Below, in pieces: positions 7,776-16,696 of a stretch of DNA of 64,000 nt (position 1 is the first letter of the stretch; each line of letters opens with the position of its first letter). The position numbers were made by a program, and so were the translations under genes. Origin of the DNA: CAXXOK01 sp963674895 (GTDB taxonomy: Bacteria > Bacillota > Clostridia > Christensenellales > Aristaeellaceae); contig CAXXCY010000002.1 in NCBI GenBank assembly GCA_963674895.2, positions 558,001 to 622,000 of the forward strand, read 5' to 3'. Below the pieces are notes generated by a model. The model worked only from the letters and a program-made list of their open reading frames with translations, did no database searches and had not been told where the DNA came from.

Positions 7776-9024
7776 AACGATGCCCGAGGCGCGGATCTCC
7801 AATCTGATCTCGCCTCCTTTTTATGATCCCTGGCGCAAGGGCCGCGGCGGCGCGTGTGATGAACTGTGGCTCTCCGGTGGCCGCGGTAGCGGGAAATCGT
7901 CCTTTATCTCTTTGCTGATCGTCTGCGGAATGATGGCGGACCCGAAGGCACACGCGATCATCTACCGCAAGGTAGGCGAGACGCTGCGCGAATCAGTGTA
8001 CGCTCAGATGGCCTGGGCGATCGATATGCTGGGCGTAGGCGGTTGGTTCCAGCTGAAGCTGTCGCCGCTGGAAATCGTGTATATCCCCACCGGGCAGCGG
8101 ATCCTGTTCCGGGGCGCGGACAAGCCCGAGAAGTCCAAGGGCGTGAAACTGCAGCGCGGGTATTTCAAATACCTGTGGTTTGAAGAGCTGACAGAGTTCA
8201 ACGGCATGCAGGACGTCCGGACGATCAAGGCGTCCATCCTGCGCGGTACCAACAAGCACACGCTCACGCTGTACAGCTACAACCCGCCCATGAGCGCGCT
8301 GAACTGGGTGAACGCCGAATCCCTTCTTCCGCGCAAGGGGCGGCTGTACCACCAGAGCAGCTACCTCGATATGCCCGGGGATTGGCTGGGCGACGCGTTC
8401 CTGCTGGAAGCCGAGGCGCTGAAGCAGACGAACGAGCGCGAGTACCGGCACATGTACCTGGGAGAGGTTACCGGCACGGGCGGGCAGGTGTTTGAAAACC
8501 TCGAGCTGCGGAAGATCAAACCGGAAGAATGGCAGGGCCTGCGTACCTACAGCGGTTTGGACTTCGGTTTCGCCTCCGATCCTGACGCGTATGTGCGGTG
8601 CGCGTACAGCGCGAAACGGCGCACGTTGTTCATCGTGGACGAGTTTGTGAAGACAGGCCAGCAGCCCGATGCGCTGGCCAGGGAAGTGCGCGGCAGGGCT
8701 GGCAGCGATGTGATCACCTGCGACAGCGCGGAGCCGCGGTCCATTGCCGCGCTGCGGGGCGAGAAGCTGCGGGCGATCCCGGCCAAGAAGGGGCCGGATA
8801 GCGTGGAGCACGGCATGAAATGGCTGCAGACGCGGATCCGGATCGTGATCGATCCCGCGAAGTGCCCGATTGCCGCGATGGAGTTCTCCGCCTACGAGTA
8901 CGACCGGGACAAGGCGGGGAACATCCTCCCACGTTACCCGGATAAAGACAACCATACGATCGACGCCACGCGTTACGCCTTGGAAAGCGTGAGCGCCGGA
9001 ATTCGGGCGATAGTGCCCAGGTAA
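7759..9024 (+). CDS. Phage terminase large subunit, PBSX type
   Basis: 421 residues. The ATG at 7759 is preferred because GAGGTG precedes it and it overlaps the small-terminase stop. The ATPase half has Walker A GGRGSGKS (residues 40-47) and a Walker B-like YLWFEELTE. The RNase H-like nuclease half shows the spaced acidic residues SGLDFGFASDPD, TCDSAEPRSI and DNHTIDATRYAL. The enzyme translocates DNA into the procapsid and cuts the concatemer. Length and motifs are complete, so it is not visibly damaged. It starts the intact part of the packaging-head module, with the portal gene 11 bases downstream. Confidence 0.93.
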   Translation: MVQTAETMPEARISNLISPPFYDPWRKGRGGACDELWLSGGRGSGKSSFISLLIVCGMMADPKAHAIIYRKVGETLRESVYAQMAWAIDMLGVGGWFQLKLSPLEIVYIPTGQRILFRGADKPEKSKGVKLQRGYFKYLWFEELTEFNGMQDVRTIKASILRGTNKHTLTLYSYNPPMSALNWVNAESLLPRKGRLYHQSSYLDMPGDWLGDAFLLEAEALKQTNEREYRHMYLGEVTGTGGQVFENLELRKIKPEEWQGLRTYSGLDFGFASDPDAYVRCAYSAKRRTLFIVDEFVKTGQQPDALAREVRGRAGSDVITCDSAEPRSIAALRGEKLRAIPAKKGPDSVEHGMKWLQTRIRIVIDPAKCPIAAMEFSAYEYDRDKAGNILPRYPDKDNHTIDATRYALESVSAGIRAIVPR

Positions 9025-9035
9025 AGGAGCAGGCC

Positions 9036-10493
9036 ATGATTACGATTGACCGCGCGCTGCTGCGCGAGGACGGTACGCCGGAGGAAACGCTGTTGCTGGA
9101 GATCATTAAAAAGCATGAGAGCAACAGGGTAAGGCGGCTGGATCCCCTGCATGAGATCTATATCCGCAATCATGATATCGTCTCGCGGCGCCGCCTGTCC
9201 GGGCTTCCGAACAACAAGCTGGTGCACGATTACCCGAACTACATCGCGACGATGGCGTCCGGATACCTGGTCGGGAAACCGGTGCAGTATAAGGCACCCG
9301 AGGGACAGGATGAAGCGTACGAGGTGATTGATAACGCGATGGACACAGCCGAGACCGACTGCGTCGACTCCGAGCTGGCGATCGACTGCTCCGTGTATGG
9401 CAAAGGCGTGGAGCTGTGCTATGCCGATACGCAGGCCAGGCCTATGTCCTCGTCGGTCAGCCCGTTGGACGCTTTTGTGGTGTATGACGATACGGTGGAG
9501 CATAAGCCGCTGTTCGGCGTGATGATCGTCGATAAGACGGACCGGTTCCTGAAGAAAACAGGCGAGAAAATCACGCTGTACACCACAGCGGAAACGGTTC
9601 ACCACGAACGGATCAGCAAGGAAGCTCCCAAATTCGCGAGCCGTGAGCCGCACCACTTCGACGGTGTGCCGATGACCGAGTACTGGAACAATAAGGCGGA
9701 AACCGGCGACTTCGAACCCGTGGTATCGCTGATCGACGCGTATGACGAACTGCAGTCCGACCGTGTCAATGATAAGCAGCAGTTCACCGACGCGATCATG
9801 GTGCTCAAGGGCGTCGGCTCGCTGGGCGTAGACGATACCGAAGAAACTACGACCGAGGAGGGCGAAGACGGGGAAGTGGCCGAGGCTGACGCCGAGTATA
9901 AGGCTACGCTCACTCCTTCCCAGCGCCTGCGGCAGACACGCACGATGTTCCTGCCCGGAGACGGCGCGGACGCCGGGTATATCACCAAGCCGGACGCGGA
10001 AAGCGGGAACGAGCTTCTGCGCAAAAGCCTGGCGGATGATATCCACAAGTTTTCCTTTGTGCCGAACCTTACCGACGAGAAATTCGCCGGCGTATCGTCC
10101 GGCGTGGCCATGCGCTTTAAGCTGCTGGGCCTCGAGCAGATCACCGGTGTCAAGGAGCGCTGGTTCCGGGACGGGCTCCGGGCACGCCTGCGCCTGTTCG
10201 CAAACTTCCTGAGCAAGAAAGGCGCGGCGGCCGTTGATATCGACAAGGTACAGATTACGTTCAGCCGCAGCCTGCCGGTGAACGAGCTGGAGATCGCGCA
10301 GACCGTGCAGACGTACAAAGGTATCGTGCCGGACGAACTGCTGCTCGGGCAGGTGCCGTTTGTCGAGGACGCGGACAAGGCGCTGGTAACGCTTCAGAAG
10401 GAAAGCGCAAAGAAGCTTGAAGAGAGCCGCATGCTGTTTGCTACCCAGCCGCTGAAGGAGAAGCCGGACGCGGAGAAGGATAAGAAACCGTGA
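9036..10493 (+). CDS. Phage portal protein, SPP1 gp6-like
   Basis: 485 residues; GGAGCAGG precedes the ATG. The N-terminal stretch (RLSGLPNNKLVHDYPNYIATMASGYLVGKPV) is typical of the SPP1 gp6-like portal family, a dodecameric ring at one capsid vertex through which DNA passes. A glutamate-rich low-complexity loop (ETTTEEGEDGEVAEADAE, about residues 268-288) is an insertion common in this family. The central FAGVSSGVAMRFKLLGLE motif is conserved. The last codons overlap the start of the head morphogenesis gene by four bases. Confidence 0.92.
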   Translation: MITIDRALLREDGTPEETLLLEIIKKHESNRVRRLDPLHEIYIRNHDIVSRRRLSGLPNNKLVHDYPNYIATMASGYLVGKPVQYKAPEGQDEAYEVIDNAMDTAETDCVDSELAIDCSVYGKGVELCYADTQARPMSSSVSPLDAFVVYDDTVEHKPLFGVMIVDKTDRFLKKTGEKITLYTTAETVHHERISKEAPKFASREPHHFDGVPMTEYWNNKAETGDFEPVVSLIDAYDELQSDRVNDKQQFTDAIMVLKGVGSLGVDDTEETTTEEGEDGEVAEADAEYKATLTPSQRLRQTRTMFLPGDGADAGYITKPDAESGNELLRKSLADDIHKFSFVPNLTDEKFAGVSSGVAMRFKLLGLEQITGVKERWFRDGLRARLRLFANFLSKKGAAAVDIDKVQITFSRSLPVNELEIAQTVQTYKGIVPDELLLGQVPFVEDADKALVTLQKESAKKLEESRMLFATQPLKEKPDAEKDKKP

Positions 10494-11836
10494 AATCCCA
10501 TGATTACTGGATAGGGCGCGCGGAAGCCAATATGGATTATCTCCAGGCTGCCGCCGACGCGCGGCTGCGGACGATCGGTAAGGCGATGTACGACGCGCAG
10601 AAGCAGCTGGCCGGGGACGCACAGCGGATCTTCCGGACGTTCGCCAATCGGTTCAACCTGACGGACGCTGAAGCACAGGCCGCGCTCGCGGAACCGCTGG
10701 GGCGGGCGGAGTTTGATCTGCTGCGGATCAGGATTGCCCGGATGCCGGAAGGCGCGGCGAAAACCGCGCTGGAGATCCGCGTCAACAGCGGCGCGTATGC
10801 CTACCGGATCAGCCGTATCGAAGCCCTGCGGGAGAACATCGCGATAGAAATGGCACGGGTATCGCAGGTGCTTGAAGACGAGCTGACCGGGCAGCTGCGG
10901 TTTACAGCCGTCGAGGGGTATAACCGCCGCCTGTTCGACCTCCAGCGGCAGACAGGTGACGCGTTCGCGGTACCGGATATCTACGGACTGAAGGTGGCGA
11001 TCGATACGCCGTGGGCCGGGGCGAACTACTCTTCCCGCATTTGGGGCGCGAGAGACGCACTGGCCAGCGAGCTGCAGGATGTGATCTCTTCCGGGTTCCT
11101 GAGCGGGAAAGCGAACGCGCGGGTTGCGCAGGAGATCCGGGACCGCTTCAGCGTATCATTCCGCGACGTGGAACGGCTGGTCCGGACCGAGACCAGCTAC
11201 ATCGCAGGACAGGCCGACAAACAGGCGTACAGGGATCTCGGGATTGAGGAATACGAGTTTATCACGACGCTGGACAGCCGCACCTGCAAGTTCTGCGCGC
11301 CGCTGGACGGCAGCAGGCATCCTGTGGGCGCCGCGGAAGTAGGCGTGAATTACCCGCCTATCCATCCGAACTGCCGGTGCACCACGGGCATGGCGGACGA
11401 TCAGCCGGCGACCGGATACCGGCGCGGCAGGGACGCGAACGGGAAAAGCGTACTGCTACCTGCGGATATGACATACGCTGAATGGCAGGACTGGCAGCTT
11501 GCCGGGGCGCCAGAGGATGTTAGAAGTTACTTGCAGAGCAGCCTGAAAGACGGTACAATGACTTTGCAGAATACACAAGGTTTGAAGAGGTTTCGCGTAC
11601 CTGGGGTCGTTCCCAAGGGCGTAACGCTGACCAAAGTTCGCTCTATTGCGGGTGGCGAAACAATTACCGATTTCAGGGATGCTCAGTATTTTTCCAGTAC
11701 GTATGGCGGCAGCGCTGCAGAGTGGAGCAAGCGTGCCGGTATTCTGGAAACGAACAATTATGTCTACGATATCCACTGGAACGAGTGGAATGGACTGCAG
11801 TTTGAAACCAAGGTGAAAGGGGTGAGACGAAAATGA
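10490..11836 (+). CDS. Phage head morphogenesis protein (SPP1 gp7-like) with a C-terminal toxin-like domain
   Basis: 448 residues, longer than a plain gp7 minor head protein. Residues 1-295 are the usual module: helical N-terminus, then a metal-binding-looking tail with TCKFCAPLDG (about 264-273) and HPNCRC (about 292-297). Residues about 300-448 are an extra domain ending YDIHWNEWNGLQFETKVKGVRRK, preceded by a linker. C-terminal effector domains fused to gp7 proteins are known among phage polyvalent proteins (BECR-fold nucleases, ADP-ribosyltransferases); the exact fold here is inferred. From about 11510 the DNA becomes visibly less GC-rich, suggesting that the tail was acquired. The stop overlaps the start of a small acidic gene by four bases, as in toxin-immunity pairs. 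Confidence 0.8.
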   Translation: MKSHDYWIGRAEANMDYLQAAADARLRTIGKAMYDAQKQLAGDAQRIFRTFANRFNLTDAEAQAALAEPLGRAEFDLLRIRIARMPEGAAKTALEIRVNSGAYAYRISRIEALRENIAIEMARVSQVLEDELTGQLRFTAVEGYNRRLFDLQRQTGDAFAVPDIYGLKVAIDTPWAGANYSSRIWGARDALASELQDVISSGFLSGKANARVAQEIRDRFSVSFRDVERLVRTETSYIAGQADKQAYRDLGIEEYEFITTLDSRTCKFCAPLDGSRHPVGAAEVGVNYPPIHPNCRCTTGMADDQPATGYRRGRDANGKSVLLPADMTYAEWQDWQLAGAPEDVRSYLQSSLKDGTMTLQNTQGLKRFRVPGVVPKGVTLTKVRSIAGGETITDFRDAQYFSSTYGGSAAEWSKRAGILETNNYVYDIHWNEWNGLQFETKVKGVRRK

Positions 11837-12108
11837 AAGTGAAGTATGTTGGGCGGACTATCGGATTGGGTGGCCTAACGGACGGAAAAATCTACGAAGT
11901 TGTGGAAGTGGATGAACTGACGGGTGCACTTCGGATTATTGACGATGACCCAAACGACATCAACGACCTTAATGATCCTGATTGGAAACCTGGATACCTT
12001 TATTCACCTACGTCTCCCTCTCCCTTGACCAGCGAGGAAGCCTGGGGGCATTTCGTAATCATCGAGGACGATGAAAACGGATCGCTGAACAAGGCCATCA
12101 ACGGATAA
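11833..12108 (+). CDS. Small acidic protein, candidate partner or immunity protein
   Basis: 91 residues from an ATGA-coupled start. It begins with a beta-rich KVKYVGRTIGLGGLTDGKIYEVVEV stretch that looks like a small SH3-like barrel, then a strongly acidic loop (DDDPNDINDLNDPDW). Small proteins of this pattern are found after phage head proteins with extra C-terminal domains; a role in neutralising that domain is an inference from position, charge and coupling. The DNA is less GC-rich than the flanking phage genes. Two hairpins follow it, which isolates this pair from the scaffold and capsid genes. Confidence 0.65.
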   Translation: MKVKYVGRTIGLGGLTDGKIYEVVEVDELTGALRIIDDDPNDINDLNDPDWKPGYLYSPTSPSPLTSEEAWGHFVIIEDDENGSLNKAING

Positions 12109-12138
12109 ACCGCCAAGCAGAAGCAAGGCGGTTTTCCT
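12108..12138 (+). terminator. Hairpin after the small acidic gene
   Basis: AACCGCC (12108-12114) pairs with GGCGGTT (12127-12133), followed by TTTCCTTT. Confidence 0.65.
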
Positions 12139-12151
12139 TTACCCCGGTATC

Positions 12152-12183
12152 AAGCGTCGCCCTTCGGGACAGGCGCTTTTTAC
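12152..12183 (+). terminator. Second hairpin in tandem
   Basis: AAGCG (12152-12156) pairs with CGCTT (12174-12178), enclosing CCC-TTC-GGG, followed by a T run. Two tandem terminators may lower read-through into, or mark the edge of, the capsid transcript. Confidence 0.55.
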
Positions 12184-12275
12184 ATACCCAAAACGCATGG
12201 ACGGGCCGAGTACCGTCCGGGCTAATAACAAAACGGCGCGGCCGAGTACGTGCCGGATGAAAAGGAGAAATCATC

Positions 12276-12890
12276 ATGGAAAACGGCAATCATATGCCCC
12301 TGAACCTTCAATTCTTTGCGGACCCGGCGGCCGATCCGGCTAACCCGGCAGCGAATCCCGCGGACCCGGCAGCCGGCCCCGCCGATCCTGCGAATCCGGA
12401 GAACCCCGCGGACCCGGCGAAGGCAAAGGACGATCCGCCCAAAACCCCGAGCCTGAAGGAACTGCTCAAGGATAAGGACTTCGCGTCCGAGTTCGACCAG
12501 CATGTGAGCAAGGCGATCACCACGGCGAAAACCAAGTGGGACGAAGATGCCAAGCTCACCGCCGACGAACTCGCCAAAAAGAAACAGGCGGAAGCGGAAA
12601 CGGCGCTCAACGACCGGGAAGCGAAACTGGCTGCCCGCGAGCTGCGTGCCGATATACTGGCGGAAATCGGCAAACGCGGCCTTCCTTCTGCCTTGATCGA
12701 CGCGGTATCGCTGGCAGACAAGGAAGCCGCCGAGGCGAGCCTTACAGCCGTCGAAAAGGCGTTCAGGACCTCTGTGGAAGCCGGTGTGAACGAGAAACTG
12801 AAGGGAACCCCGCCGCCGGACGGCTCGGGCGGGGGCAGTGCGCTGGCTGACAGATTACGTTCCGCAGCCGGCGTCAAACCCGCAAAATAA
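12276..12890 (+). CDS. Phage capsid scaffolding protein (DUF4355-like)
   Basis: 204 residues, AAAGGAGAAA upstream. The opening MPLNLQFFA is typical of scaffold and capsid leaders in these phages. Residues 15-52 are a low-complexity ADPANPA-type repeat, followed by a long charged coiled-coil (about residues 75-165) and a glycine-rich tail. Scaffold proteins guide capsid assembly and leave before DNA entry. The position directly before the capsid gene supports the call. Confidence 0.82.
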   Translation: MENGNHMPLNLQFFADPAADPANPAANPADPAAGPADPANPENPADPAKAKDDPPKTPSLKELLKDKDFASEFDQHVSKAITTAKTKWDEDAKLTADELAKKKQAEAETALNDREAKLAARELRADILAEIGKRGLPSALIDAVSLADKEAAEASLTAVEKAFRTSVEAGVNEKLKGTPPPDGSGGGSALADRLRSAAGVKPAK

Positions 12891-12923
12891 ACAAGGGCAC
12901 ACGCCCTGAAAGGATGACACTAA

Positions 12924-14027
12924 ATGCCCAATAACATTGCCCTGTTTCAAAAAACAATGACCGGCGTGCTCGACGAGGTGTACAAGCAGTCGAGTCTTAC
13001 GTCTGTGCTGGACGGCAATCCCGACCTCGTACGCGAAGGCGCGAATGCCAACGAGCTGATCATCCCCAAGATGGATATGGACGGTCTGGGCGACTATGAC
13101 CGCAATTCCGGCTATGTCGACGGCGACGTGACGCTGACCAACGAGACCGTAAAGTGCAACTTCGACCGCGGCCGCATGTTCGACGTCGACGTGATGGACG
13201 ATCTGGAAACCGCCGGCACTGCGTATGGCCGCCTTGCGGGTGAGTTCATGCGTACAAAGGTCATTCCCGAGATGGATGCGTTCCGCTTTGCCTCGTACGC
13301 AGGCGCCTCCGGTATCAGCAAGGTGTCTGGCAACGGCGCGACGCTGGCTGACGGTGCGGCTGTGCTTGCGGCGCTCCGTGCGGCCAGCAACAAGATGGAC
13401 GAGGACGAGGTCCCTTACGAGGACCGCTATCTGTACATCACGCCTACGCTGGACGGCATGATTGCCGATCTGGACACCACCAAGAGCAAGGAAGTGATGA
13501 ACCGCTTTGCAGCGAAATTCCTTGTCCCGCAGACGCGCTTCTACACCGCGATCGAGCGGTATGACGGCAGCTCGGATGGTGAGACTGCGGGCGGTTATGT
13601 GAAGGCTGTGTACTCCGCCGATATCAACTTCATGATCCTTCACCGTGCTGCGCTGATCCAGTTCTCCAAGCACATCGCCCCCAAGGTGGTCCTGCCCGAG
13701 GCAAACCAGAAATCCGACGGCTACAGGTTCGGCTACCGCCATGTGGCGATTGCCGAGGTGTACGAGAACAAGGTGGCGGGTATCTACCTGCATCACAAGC
13801 CCTACACAGCCTACACCGTGACGTATGGGGCCAATGGCGGCACCGGCACGATGGCCGCGGGTACGGCTTATGCCGGCCTGGCATTCACGCTTCCGGCCTG
13901 TACCTTCACGCCGCCCGAAGGCAAGGTATTCTCTGCGTGGAGCATCGGGGGCGAATCGTTTGATCCCGGCGACACGCATGTCTTTACTGCTGACACGACT
14001 GTCACCGCCGTATGGGCTGACGCTTAA
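12924..14027 (+). CDS. Major capsid protein with C-terminal InlB-type repeat domain
   Basis: 367 residues, with AAAGGATG upstream. Residues 1-290 are an HK97-fold-type coat protein, with KTMTGVLDEVYKQSSLTSVLD at the start, placed right after the scaffold. From about residue 294 it carries one Listeria-Bacteroides (InlB B-repeat) unit: VTYGANGGTGTMAAGTAY, ending TTVTAVWADA. Such beta-grasp repeats normally occur in surface adhesins. On a capsid the domain would be displayed on each subunit, perhaps as a decoration that binds cells or mucus (inference). Confidence 0.88.
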   Translation: MPNNIALFQKTMTGVLDEVYKQSSLTSVLDGNPDLVREGANANELIIPKMDMDGLGDYDRNSGYVDGDVTLTNETVKCNFDRGRMFDVDVMDDLETAGTAYGRLAGEFMRTKVIPEMDAFRFASYAGASGISKVSGNGATLADGAAVLAALRAASNKMDEDEVPYEDRYLYITPTLDGMIADLDTTKSKEVMNRFAAKFLVPQTRFYTAIERYDGSSDGETAGGYVKAVYSADINFMILHRAALIQFSKHIAPKVVLPEANQKSDGYRFGYRHVAIAEVYENKVAGIYLHHKPYTAYTVTYGANGGTGTMAAGTAYAGLAFTLPACTFTPPEGKVFSAWSIGGESFDPGDTHVFTADTTVTAVWADA

Positions 14028-14038
14028 GGAGGTACAAC

Positions 14039-14140
14039 ATGGGTAAAATCGTCGGACTGCAATTTACCCCGAAAACCGCGTCTCCGGCAGTGAAAGCGCC
14101 TGAGACGAAGAAGAAACCCGCGCCCAGGAAGAAAGGCTGA
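14039..14140 (+). CDS. Very small basic phage protein
   Basis: 33 residues from ATG 14039 with a perfect AAGGAGG upstream and 11 bases after the capsid stop. The sequence is lysine- and proline-rich (ETKKKPAPRKKG at the end). Similar small basic genes between capsid and connector are often overlooked; a head-decorating or DNA-neutralising role is only a guess. Confidence 0.7.
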   Translation: MGKIVGLQFTPKTASPAVKAPETKKKPAPRKKG

Positions 14141-14146
14141 TAGCCT

Positions 14147-14443
14147 ATGCTGGAAAAGCTCAAGCGCCGCCTGGGGATCACCGGAACGGACAAAGACGCG
14201 CTGCTCAACGACCTGATTGAGGACGCGGAAACCTTCGTGAAAGGGGACACGGGGCGGGCAGAAGTGCCTGCCCTGTGTATCCCGGTTGTCCTTTATCTGG
14301 CGGCAGGATCGTACAACCAGCTCGGGCTGGAGGGCGAGAAGTCACACAGCGAGGGCGGGATCAGCATTACCCTCGAGACACTGCCCCAACACCTGAGAAG
14401 CCTGCTGAACAGGTGCCGGGTCGCGAAGGTGGGGGATGCCTGA
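14147..14443 (+). CDS. Head-tail connector protein (gp6/gp15-like)
   Basis: 98 residues. The form is that of phage_connect_1 proteins: an N-terminal helix (MLEKLKRRLGI), LLNDLIEDAETFV, and a middle VVLYLAAGSYNQLG. These form the ring under the portal. The stop overlaps the next start (TGATG). Confidence 0.82.
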   Translation: MLEKLKRRLGITGTDKDALLNDLIEDAETFVKGDTGRAEVPALCIPVVLYLAAGSYNQLGLEGEKSHSEGGISITLETLPQHLRSLLNRCRVAKVGDA

Positions 14444-14793
14444 TGGGTCTGCAACGAAAGCGGGTGCGTGATATCGCCGTACACCAGGTGATGAACTCCG
14501 TACGCAAGGATGTGGTGAAGTACAATCCGGCGTATGAAATCCTGTCCGTATCCCTGCAGCCGCTGGAAGGGCAGCTCAATGCCACGATGTACGGCGCGCA
14601 GCTGAACAGGATGCTGCTGCTCCTTACGAACGAGCCCACGGCCCTGCTGCCGGAAGGCGCGGGCGTATGCGTGGATGTGGCGGTTGACGCCCTGCCCGAT
14701 TACTACGTGAAATCCTCGAAAACGTGGGCGCGGCACACCGTAGTGCACCTTGATTACCTACCCGAAGGGAAGCGCGGAGAGTATGGATCTTGA
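14443..14793 (+). CDS. Head-tail joining (head closure-like) protein
   Basis: 116 residues from ATG 14443, sharing a base with the previous stop. The sequence is not strongly diagnostic, but size, beta-rich look and position between the connector and the gp10-like gene match head closure or stopper proteins. Confidence 0.62.
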   Translation: MGLQRKRVRDIAVHQVMNSVRKDVVKYNPAYEILSVSLQPLEGQLNATMYGAQLNRMLLLLTNEPTALLPEGAGVCVDVAVDALPDYYVKSSKTWARHTVVHLDYLPEGKRGEYGS

Positions 14794-15217
14794 TATCTCG
14801 GTCAGCGGGCTGGACGAAATCGCGGAAGCCCTGGGTGCGACGCTGGAGCAGGTCCTTCCCGCTGCCGCTATCGGCGCGGGGAAGGCAGCACAGGCTGTGG
14901 CGAAAGACGCCCGAAAACTGGCGCCGGTTGACACCGGGGAGCTGAGGGAGAAAATCCGTGCGACCGATCCGGAGATTAAAGGGGATACCGTGGAAGCCAC
15001 GGTCGTCGCGGGGGCTGAACATTCCGTGTACGTGGAATATGGTACGGGTATCCGCGGGGCTGAAAGCGAACTGCCGGCAGGAATGCCGCCGGCGACCTAC
15101 AGGCCCGACTGGGCGGGCCAACGGGCGCAGCCGTACATGTATCCCGCGTTCAGGCAGAACAGGCAGAAAGCACAGCAGATCATAGCCGATGAAATCCGAA
15201 AGGCGGTGGGGAAATGA
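14783..15217 (+). CDS. HK97 gp10-like tail completion protein
   Basis: 144 residues from ATG 14783, overlapping the previous gene. The motif APVDTGELREKI followed by AGAEHSVYVEYGTG is the signature of the HK97 gp10 family, which completes the tail end that joins the head. Confidence 0.88.
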   Translation: MDLDISVSGLDEIAEALGATLEQVLPAAAIGAGKAAQAVAKDARKLAPVDTGELREKIRATDPEIKGDTVEATVVAGAEHSVYVEYGTGIRGAESELPAGMPPATYRPDWAGQRAQPYMYPAFRQNRQKAQQIIADEIRKAVGK

Positions 15218-15558
15218 CGGATTACAAAGAACAGATCAAAACCACGCTGGAGGATATCCCGGGGCTGGGCTCCATCTCCGATTCCTGGCCGGCATCTGTC
15301 GCCGATCTGCCCGCGCTCGTGGTCGACCTGGCAAGCGAGCAGGGCGCCGACCGCCGGGATAACCGGAGGTATATGACGGAACAGGAATTCTACGTGCGGA
15401 TCTTCGCGGGTACGCCTGCACAGATCCACGCCATGTTCGAGGCTGTTGTGCCGCGCATGGAAGCCCTCGGCTATGAACTGACATTCAAATTCGACCAGAA
15501 CACGGCGGGTGCTCTGCAAACGATCACCCGCTATGCGAAAACCATTCCATCAGAATAA
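15214..15558 (+). CDS. Tail terminator-like phage protein
   Basis: 114 residues, ATGA-coupled to the gp10-like gene. Its place just before the major tail protein, and its size, correspond to tail terminator proteins (SPP1 gp17 position). No catalytic motif is visible. Confidence 0.62.
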   Translation: MTDYKEQIKTTLEDIPGLGSISDSWPASVADLPALVVDLASEQGADRRDNRRYMTEQEFYVRIFAGTPAQIHAMFEAVVPRMEALGYELTFKFDQNTAGALQTITRYAKTIPSE

Positions 15559-15572
15559 AGGGAGGACATACT

Positions 15573-16160
15573 ATGTCTGCAAAACGGGCCATTATCGGCT
15601 TCCGGGGCGTCGCTCTGGCGCCCATCACCACGGATACGATCGCATCTTATGTCACTGGAGTAGGCGCTGCCTTGCAGTACGCCGGGCAGATGAGCCGCAC
15701 GGTGAAGGAGAGCAAAACCGATGTGTACTATGACGACGATCTCTACGCCCAGCTGCGCAACGTGAGCGGCGAGGACGTGGAGCTGCGCATGGCGGAAGTG
15801 CCGCTGGCGCAGCTGGAAACCCTCGGCCTGGGCGTATATGACGCTGAAACCGAGACGCTGGAAGCGAATTTCAGCATCACTGGGAAATGCTTCGCCCTGC
15901 GCTGCGTGGCCGATACCGTATCCGGCCTGCCGTTCTACTTCAATTACCGCGTGTTCGAGCTGACCGGTATCAAGTTCGACAACTTCACGTCCAAGAAGGA
16001 CAGCGCCGCGGTATGCGAAGTGATTATCTCCGGCGTGTTCAAGAAGCCGCAGCTGGCCACACTGAAACCGTGGGCTGTGATGCAGCTTAAGGAAGACAGC
16101 AGCAACGCCGCTGCGTGCAGCGCGTTCCTGACCGCCGCGGAAACCAAACCGGCGGCGTAA
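15573..16160 (+). CDS. Major tail protein (phi13-type)
   Basis: 195 residues with GGGAGGA upstream. It resembles phi13/TP901-type tube proteins: KRAIIGFRGVALAPITTDT at the start, beta-rich throughout, and a charged middle (KESKTDVYYDDDLYA). It would polymerise into the non-contractile tail tube. No extra C-terminal Ig domain is present. Confidence 0.83.
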   Translation: MSAKRAIIGFRGVALAPITTDTIASYVTGVGAALQYAGQMSRTVKESKTDVYYDDDLYAQLRNVSGEDVELRMAEVPLAQLETLGLGVYDAETETLEANFSITGKCFALRCVADTVSGLPFYFNYRVFELTGIKFDNFTSKKDSAAVCEVIISGVFKKPQLATLKPWAVMQLKEDSSNAAACSAFLTAAETKPAA

Positions 16161-16240
16161 CCGTACCACAACAGCATACAGTGACAGCCCGGGGGCGGCA
16201 TAACGCCGCCTTCGGGCGTTTCCATGAAAGTGAGGATCCC

Positions 16241-16696
16241 ATGATTAACTACTTCAAAAAGGTCGCGGGGAATATCTCGCTGCCGGGCGTCCGCAGGGTA
16301 CGCGGGTATGAAATCAAGCGCATGCCGATCGGCGCGTATATCGCCGCCCTGGAGAAGCTGCAGAACTTCCCCGCCGAGGCTATGGCGGCCGTTTTCCCCG
16401 GCATGAATGCCGACGCGATCCTCCGGCAGCTGAAGACTATCGATACGGCCATGATCGGGCAGCTTGCGGTTCGGGCGTTTTCCGCGCTTCCCAAGCACGC
16501 GTCTTCGCTGGTATCGGCGCTGACCGATATTCCCGAGGACAAGCTGCTCAACGATCCCGCGATCGGATTGGACGGGCTGGTGGAGATTATCGACGCCTGG
16601 CTCGAGGTGAACAACATAGAAAATTTTATCAGCGCCGCTCGCAGTCTGATGGCCAGGGCAAAGACGCAAGCGGCGGTTTCTGGCTCCAAAGGCTGA
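16241..16696 (+). CDS. Tail assembly chaperone, gpG-like
   Basis: 151 residues from ATG 16241 after GTGAGGA. Situated between tail tube and tape measure, the usual place of lambda gpG equivalents, which coat the tape measure during assembly. Helical, with KRMPIGAYIAALEKLQNFP near the N-terminus. A -1 frameshift within its last codons gives the longer form annotated separately. Confidence 0.8.
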   Translation: MINYFKKVAGNISLPGVRRVRGYEIKRMPIGAYIAALEKLQNFPAEAMAAVFPGMNADAILRQLKTIDTAMIGQLAVRAFSALPKHASSLVSALTDIPEDKLLNDPAIGLDGLVEIIDAWLEVNNIENFISAARSLMARAKTQAAVSGSKG

